A stretch of DNA of 64,000 nt, from assembly GCA_009746045.1 (NCBI GenBank), contig RPFO01000167.1, forward strand, positions 2,037,652 through 2,101,651, given 5' to 3'. The notes beneath the pieces are model-generated. The model saw only the letters and a program-made list of their open reading frames with translations, did not search any database and was not told where the DNA came from. How positions within the stretch are numbered: position 1 is the stretch's first letter; each line of letters opens with the position of its first letter. Both the position numbers and the translations under genes were made by a program. The stretch is from Mesostigma viride. Taxonomy: Eukaryota > Streptophyta > Mesostigmatophyceae > Mesostigmatales > Mesostigmataceae. Below, in pieces: positions 58,501 to 64,000 of the stretch.

Positions 58501-59250
58501 GGCCCCCAAGGACAGCCATTGGATATGGGTAGGTTGGATGGCATCTGGTTTGCAAAATTGTGAAGATCCAGCCGATTTATCGGCAGGATCTCAGACCATT
58601 TAGGGGTTAAATGCCGCAAGAAGCTCTCGAGGACTAGCTTCACGCTGGACGACGACTTGACCCTGGCCCAGCAACAGCGGCGACGCGAGCTATGGCCGAC
58701 CTACCTTCAGCTCCGGCACAGCGCAGGGGGGAAGCCGGTATACTGGAGGGGGGCGGTCATCCACGTTGACCACAAGCCCTGGCAGCCCCCTCCTGCCACC
58801 CCAGACTAGGGAATTCATACCAGTAGTGTAGATTAGTCAGGCTTAGCCTAGCATGTGGCCCACGCGCATGTGCGCCCATAATGGCCCCCATGGATGTTGT
58901 CTACAGAATTTAGCCAAGCCCTGCCTATAACGGGACCCCCATGGATGTTGCATTAAGAATTTCGCCATGCTATGCCATGCAGAGAGATGCTCTCTGTAGA
59001 GAAGCCATGTCCTAGCTCTTGTATAGCCATGATGATCTTCCCCACCTATGACAGGCTCCCCTTAGTTGGGTTGAGCTTGAAACTCTGGGTGGTGCAGGTG
59101 CCCTAGTGCACCTAGAGCAAGTGTTGTTTACATTCCCACCCTTGCAGGAAGTAGCTTAGAATGTATGATAGGCCATATGCCCCTTCTCTGGGCTATGTGC
59201 TACATATACTCCCAACGGAGTTATGTTACAATTCAATTCAATTCAATTCA
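55578..59250 (+). mobile_element. Full-length ORF1-only LINE (HAL type), copy 4, carrying a piggyBac-like element
   Basis: It is flanked by the 12-bp duplication ATTCGCCGGCTG (55566-55577 and 59251-59262). Without the 1,689-bp DNA element and its TTAA it is about 1.98 kb: leader, ORF1 (55780-56924 continuing at 58611-58809), 3' UTR and a (CAATT)n tail. ORF1 shows SDGEIWAPSISASTLRSILT, GLTAQAVKDIAAQPAPAG, STWADLLKQHTTSTTSTI, RLPRARGKAGPAPLLLTFKY and DDDLTLAQQQRRRELWPTYL. There is a frame change near 56240-56350. No RT is present. Confidence 0.85.
56918..58606. mobile_element. piggyBac-like non-autonomous element B, 1.69 kb, TSD TTAA
   Basis: The ends are CCCCTAAATGGTC (left) and its complement GACCATTTAGGGG (right), with TTAA at 56914-56917 and 58607-58610. 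Excision down to one TTAA restores the ORF1 frame of the host LINE (LSFL continuing as KCRKKLSRT). Subterminal palindromes AGCCGATGCATCGGC (left) and GCCGATTTATCGGC (right) are present. Internal frames are short and match no transposase I recognise. Confidence 0.85.
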
Positions 59251-60545
59251 ATTCGCCGGCTGTATGAGGGCTCACAGGCAGTAGTGCGGACTGCGGAAGG
59301 CACCACCCCACCATTCCCCCTTCACCACGGGGTGTGGCAAGGTTGTGTCCTGTCCCCATACCTGTTCATTATTGTCGTGGATCACGTCATGCGCCGAGCA
59401 CGTGCGCGCTTTACTGCTTAATTAAGGGGTTCGAGCCAGGCTTGGACATCCTTAACGAGAAAGAGCACGACGGGGTTGAGCCTCAGTGGCTACCGCCTGC
59501 CGGCCGACCTGATTTATGCGGATGACACCACCCTCATTGCGCGCCCCGAGGACATTCAGACCTGGCTGGACTGTCTGGGCCTGGAGGCGAGGGCGGTGGG
59601 GTTGGAGATTAGTGTCAAAACTGAGGCGATGGTGATTGGGGCCTCCAGTACACCGCCGCTGCCGCGCCTGCTCGACGGGACGACGGTCCCGTTCCGCGAC
59701 CGCTTCAAACTGTTAGGGAGCTGGCTCCCGGCTGACACCGCCGACGATGTGGACACCCGCATTGGCCTGGCCTGGGCTAGGCTCCGTTCGCTCAACACCT
59801 ACTGGCGCTCCAAGGGCCTGGGCGAACACCGCAAGCGCATGCTCTTCAAGGTCCTCGTCCTCACGGTGCTCACGTATGGCGCCGAGGCGTGGACACGCAC
59901 GTACCCCATGCACACTGGCATCTAGGCTAGACGGCACAGTTTACAGGATGCTCCGACAGGTCCTGAACGTAGGGTTTTCCAAGCGACCGTCATCAGAGTC
60001 TTTGTATCAGGGCATGCCTCGTATTTCGGACGAGATTAAACAGCGTAGGATAGCATTTGTAGGACACCTTGCTCGCACCAGCCAGATCGACACCGCCCTT
60101 GGTCTGGCCGGCCCCCAGCGGCTTGGCCAGCCAGGGCGGCACATTCTGACCTTGGCCTGGCCCCAAGGACATTCCCAAAAAGGTAGGGAAACATGTCACG
60201 AACTACGTACAGATGTTGCTGGATGACCTACTGGTCCCAGCTAGCCCAGTTTGAATACCACATCCACTCTCTCTCCCTTCTTTGGACCGCCATGCAGAAC
60301 AAGACGCGGTGGAAGAGGATTGTAAAGGCTCACACGCCCGACCCTGTGGGCAAACCACCTCCCCCCAAGCGGAGGAGGCGTTTTGATGAGTAGGGTAGTT
60401 AGGACTTTTCTAGACTAGCTAGATTAGAGTTAGGTTAGTTCGATTACGCGGCTCCTTCCACCCCACCCATCCATCAAGGAATATGTGCTACATGATCTCC
60501 CAACGGAGGCATGTTATAATTTAATTTAATTTAATTTAATTTTTT
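59251..60545 (+). pseudogene. LINE reverse transcriptase C-terminal part and 3' UTR
   Basis: It holds RT motif B (HHGVWQGCVLSPYLFIIVVD), then a stop and frame change near 59420-59480, then the catalytic YADDTTLIARPED and the thumb (KLLGSWLPADTADDVDTRI; LTVLTYGAEAWTR). After further frameshifts comes the ORF2 tail (RWKRIVKAHTPDPVGKPPPP, KRRRRFDE, stop at 60393). The 3' UTR ends in AATTTAATTTAATTTAATTT. Inactivated. Confidence 0.85.
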
Positions 60546-61019
60546 AATGCCATGTAACTATACCTAAACAAATCTAGCTAGGAACAACTGCCCTGATCAG
60601 TGATCGATCACGTGAGATTAGCTGCATGCACCGTCTGTAGGTTAGTGCTCGATGATTGTAGGTTAGCCAGGCATGCATACATTTTCATTTCTTTTTTAAG
60701 TCCGTGACTATATATTTTAAAAATTATAATTACCTACATCGGAGTGAAGGCACCCAAACACAACCAAACGACTATACGGGAAGGTCAGCAGCGATACAAC
60801 GCCCACCGCGCTGGCCACCATATTCTAGCTGCTCTTTGAAAGTGCGGGCCTTGCGGCATAATGCTGGGCCCGTCCCACGTGAGGAGATGCCTGCCACTGA
60901 GGCTGAGCAGGTCGCAGCCCGCCCTGCGGAGGGGTCATGCACGTGATGAGTCTACCTGGTTGCCGGTGCGAGCTAACTGAAGTGCCCTACTAGCTGCAGG
61001 CGCCGGCTGTTGCTTCACA
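60546..61019. other. Spacer
   Basis: No gene is recognised; there is one short frame of 80 codons without a domain. Confidence 0.4.
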
Positions 61020-61340
61020 TGTGGTGCTGGTGATAAGTGGCATACCTAGGTACAAGTCCTCCTTGCGGACGTAGTCAGTGCATGAGCAGCATAGCCCACA
61101 TAGTGCCACGGAGAATTGATTGCAGCATGTTGGTGACCGTGCTGTCCATGGCTTTTTTGCGAGGTCGGCTGAGAGGGTCCACAGCTCAGCCCCATACGTG
61201 AGAACAGGATGGGCCAGGACCTTAAACAGGCGATCCTGTTACTCTAGCTTGCCCAAGGGCTTGCGCCACTGCACTGACAGCGCCCTGCCGTATCAATTGG
61301 CGTAAAGTGTGCATGCCAGGTGGCGCGAGGGGGTCGGAGA
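61020..61340 (-). pseudogene. LINE RT C-terminal fragment, minus strand
   Basis: Reading the minus strand from about 61240 gives VLAHPVLTYGAELWTLSADL, then with a frameshift MDSTVTNMLQ and, further on, DYVRKEDLYLGMP. This matches the thumb/connection region at 59850-60020. Confidence 0.6.
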
Positions 61341-61354
61341 TACCAAGGCTAGAC

Positions 61355-61500
61355 CGACAACCAGCGCAGGCCAGAAATCGGGAGAATCCGGACCATGGTA
61401 GCTCAAGCCTGCCACTATCTTGTCCGCGTGTTCGAGTCGTTCAGGATGATGAATATGAATGGTGATGGAAATGTTTAGCCTTGTGCATTGAAATTATGGG
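61355..61500 (+). mobile_element. LINE 5' leader fragment
   Basis: A truncated copy of the leader family: ACAACCAGCGCAGGCCAGAA, GGACCATGGTAGCTCAAGCC and TTCAGGATGATGAATATGAA. Confidence 0.6.
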
Positions 61501-62884
61501 CCGGAGATACGGTGGTCCACGCGTCGTCCTTGCAGCTGGGGAGTAAGCTACCCAGCAACTAGGAGTTCGCGCCGCTAACAAGGCCCACTTCATTCCCACG
61601 CCGGCCTACTGTAGCTCGAACACAGGACCAGCCAGAGGATTGTGCATCCGGCTCTCCTCGGGATGGACGACGCGTGGCATGTTACTACGGAATTCGGCAC
61701 CTAATATACGGCTCGACCTGGGAGTTTGAGCAAGGTTTTGTAAAACATACATAATTGGGCTTTTGACAGATCTGTAAAGTTAGGGCCCGAAAAATACAGA
61801 TGGCTAGGCGTATATGCAGATCTGTTTTTTTAATACAGATCTGTACGTAAACTCCGACGTAATGCCTTTACGTCTTCGGGGGTCGAAGTGCAGGCCGTGC
61901 TCAGTACCTGGAAGCAAAATTCAGCCATGGCTACGAATAGAGGAATGTCAGCCGTATGACCTGCACACGAGGGTAATTAAGAAATCAAGCCGAAGTTAAT
62001 CCTGCATCTGAGCGAGCAGAATAATTGCAAACACAACAGCAATTGTGCGACAGACCAAACAATATCGCCGCGTGCACTAGGCTCTGTATTCTGGTCACAC
62101 CCAGATGCATTGGCTACATTGGATTAGGCGCCTTAACGAACTGAGTCGAGGCAAAACGCGAGGAGCGCCATCTAAGCAGTTGCTTGTCATGTCTATACGC
62201 CCGGGCATCTCATGATCTGTCTACCATGCACGCATTTTCCTTGGATGAATCAAACAGCTTTTGACATTTTAATGGCGACAATGAAGTCCGGCCACGACAA
62301 TATAGCGCTGCTCAGAGCTTCGTTGCCGAGAAAGGTTTAAGAGGTGCTTTGTCCGGGCAGATAATGTAACTCTGCCTAGACCCCGGTAGCTTTCAGCACG
62401 CGCATATTGCTTGAGGTAAGCGAGCCACGACGCCTACAGGTGCTCCTGCCGAGGTGGAGACCTCCGAGAGCACGTGGATTAGGCTCATGCGTCAAAGCAG
62501 CATCGACCTTCATTCTCATGGTGTGGAAGGTCACTTTTCAGGATTAACAAATCTGAATGTTGATTGCCTGTTCATTTCCCGTCAATTGAGCAGCGATTGA
62601 AACCATGAGCCATGCAAGTGCAAGGTGCAGAATTCAGTTGATGAACCCAAGCCGGTAATGTGCAAAATAGATGAACCCAAGTAATATGTGCAGATGTTTC
62701 GTCCCACTGGCTGTGTGCTATTGCATGAACCGTGTAGGCCCTTGGCGTGTACTCACTTGCTGCAACCGTGCCCACAGCTGCTTGTCAATACACGCGGCAG
62801 GCACGACTTTTGCCGCGAGGTGAAACATTTAACTCCCCCACACCTTGCATTTTTCACTCTTTCTTTTCCCTATCCATCCTACCC
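61501..62884. other. Low-complexity-free spacer, no gene recognised
   Basis: About 1.4 kb with only short frames (61-67 codons) and no repeat family shared with the rest of the window. Confidence 0.4.
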
Positions 62885-62944
62885 CCCAGCACACACACAC
62901 GCCAACATACATACACATGCACATAAATGTTCACACACACATGC

Positions 62945-64000
62945 ACACACGCACACACGCACACACGCACACACGCACACACGCACACACGCACACACGC
63001 ACACACGCACACACGCACACACGCACACACGCACACACGCACACACGCACACACGCACACACGCACACACGCACACACGCACACACGCACACACGCACAC
63101 ACGCACACACGCACACACGCACACACGCACACACGCACACACGCACACACGCACACACGCACACACGCACACACGCACACACGCACACACGCACACACGC
63201 ACACACGCACACACGCACACACGCACACACGCACACACGCACACACGCACACACGCACACACGCACACACGCACACACGCACACACGCACACACGCACAC
63301 ACGCACACACGCACACACGCACACACGCACACACGCACACACGCACACACGCACACACGCACACACGCACACACGCACACACGCACACACGCACACACGC
63401 ACACACGCACACACGCACACACGCACACACGCACACACGCACACACGCACACACGCACACACGCACACACGCACACACGCACACACGCACACACGCACAC
63501 ACGCACACACGCACACACGCACACACGCACACACGCACACACGCACACACGCACACACGCACACACGCACACACGCACACACGCACACACGCACACACGC
63601 ACACACGCACACACGCACACACGCACACACGCACACACGCACACACGCACACACGCACACACGCACACACGCACACACGCACACACGCACACACGCACAC
63701 ACGCACACACGCACACACGCACACACGCACACACGCACACACGCACACACGCACACACGCACACACGCACACACGCACACACGCACACACGCACACACGC
63801 ACACACGCACACACGCACACACGCACACACGCACACACGCACACACGCACACACGCACACACGCACACACGCACACACGCACACACGCACACACGCACAC
63901 ACGCACACACGCACACACGCACACACGCACACACGCACACACGCACACACGCACACACGCACACACGCACACACGCACACACGCACACACGCACACACGC
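62945..64000. repeat. 8-bp satellite (ACACACGC)n, running off the window
   Basis: About 132 perfect ACACACGC units, preceded by a diverged CA-rich lead-in from 62890. All three minus-strand frames are open (Val-Cys-Ala-Arg periodicity) purely because of the repeat. The array continues beyond the window. Confidence 0.97.

Larger units (their letters stand above)
53590..60545 (+). mobile_element. LINE with two nested retroelement insertions
   Basis: The host LINE has its leader at 53590-53948, then jumps into the reverse transcriptase, so the first ORF and endonuclease are deleted. The RT frame is cut at 54477 and 55577 by two retroelements and resumes after each. The 3' part (59251-60545) carries the RT core end, ORF2 tail, 3' UTR and (TTTAA)n tail. 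Removing the insertions and one copy of each duplication restores the reading frame at both sites. The LINE was therefore apparently intact at these two points when hit. Confidence 0.8.

Noticed and set aside
56921-58563. Transposase gene inside the piggyBac-like element
   Set aside because: Internal frames are at most about 142 codons, on mixed strands, and show no catalytic DDD-like context that I can recognise.
62854-63998. Three long minus-strand Cys/Val/Ala/Arg frames of 355-380 codons
   Set aside because: They are translations of the (ACACACGC)n satellite; all frames are open because the repeat contains no stop.

Overview
This is a nuclear window from a photosynthetic eukaryote, most likely a streptophyte green alga. 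The genes are intron-rich with GC-rich exons, have no operon structure, and lie in repeat-filled DNA. Four genes could be rebuilt by joining phase-compatible exons: a GONST3/GONST4-type Golgi GDP-sugar transporter, an HLB1-like TPR protein of the trans-Golgi network, a chloroplast PAM68-type photosystem II assembly factor, and a plant-type class I HMG-CoA reductase (HMGR). Core chlorophytes have lost the mevalonate pathway while streptophyte algae keep it, so HMGR together with plant-type HLB1, PAM68 and a CCCTAAA (TTTAGGG-type) array favours an early-branching streptophyte such as Mesostigma. The species is an inference.

Layout: 0.7-3.9 kb, the sugar transporter (+, 3 exons). 4.5-11.2 kb, a LINE and DNA-transposon graveyard with a 571-bp tandem duplication, a 1.79-kb TIR element and a SINE-like repeat. 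11.2-14.4 kb, no recognisable gene. 14.5-33.9 kb, the HLB1-like gene (+, 12 exons; about 2,959 aa). Its first exon alone encodes about 2,295 aa of acidic, disordered sequence with clathrin-adaptor-type DPF/NPF motifs, and its introns carry satellites and a pogo-like MITE. 34.3-44.5 kb, a piggyBac-like element followed by three copies of a 2-kb LINE that has an ORF1 but no reverse transcriptase. 45.3-46.3 kb, PAM68 (-), divergent from HMGR (+, 47.5-52.7 kb). 53.6-60.5 kb, a LINE broken by two ORF1-only LINE insertions, one of which is itself broken by a piggyBac-like element. 61.0-62.9 kb, LINE scraps and unique DNA. 62.9 kb to the window end, an uninterrupted 8-bp satellite.

The genes do not form one pathway. 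Two serve the Golgi/TGN (GDP-sugar import, post-Golgi traffic), one makes mevalonate at the ER, and one acts in the thylakoid. The most unusual observation is that many exon-intron junctions in three genes have degenerate 'echo' copies of the exon edge plus splice site inside the adjacent intron, as if introns grew by repeated tandem duplication across their own splice sites. One HMGR echo forms a complete, in-frame, splice-bounded 27-nt mini-exon.
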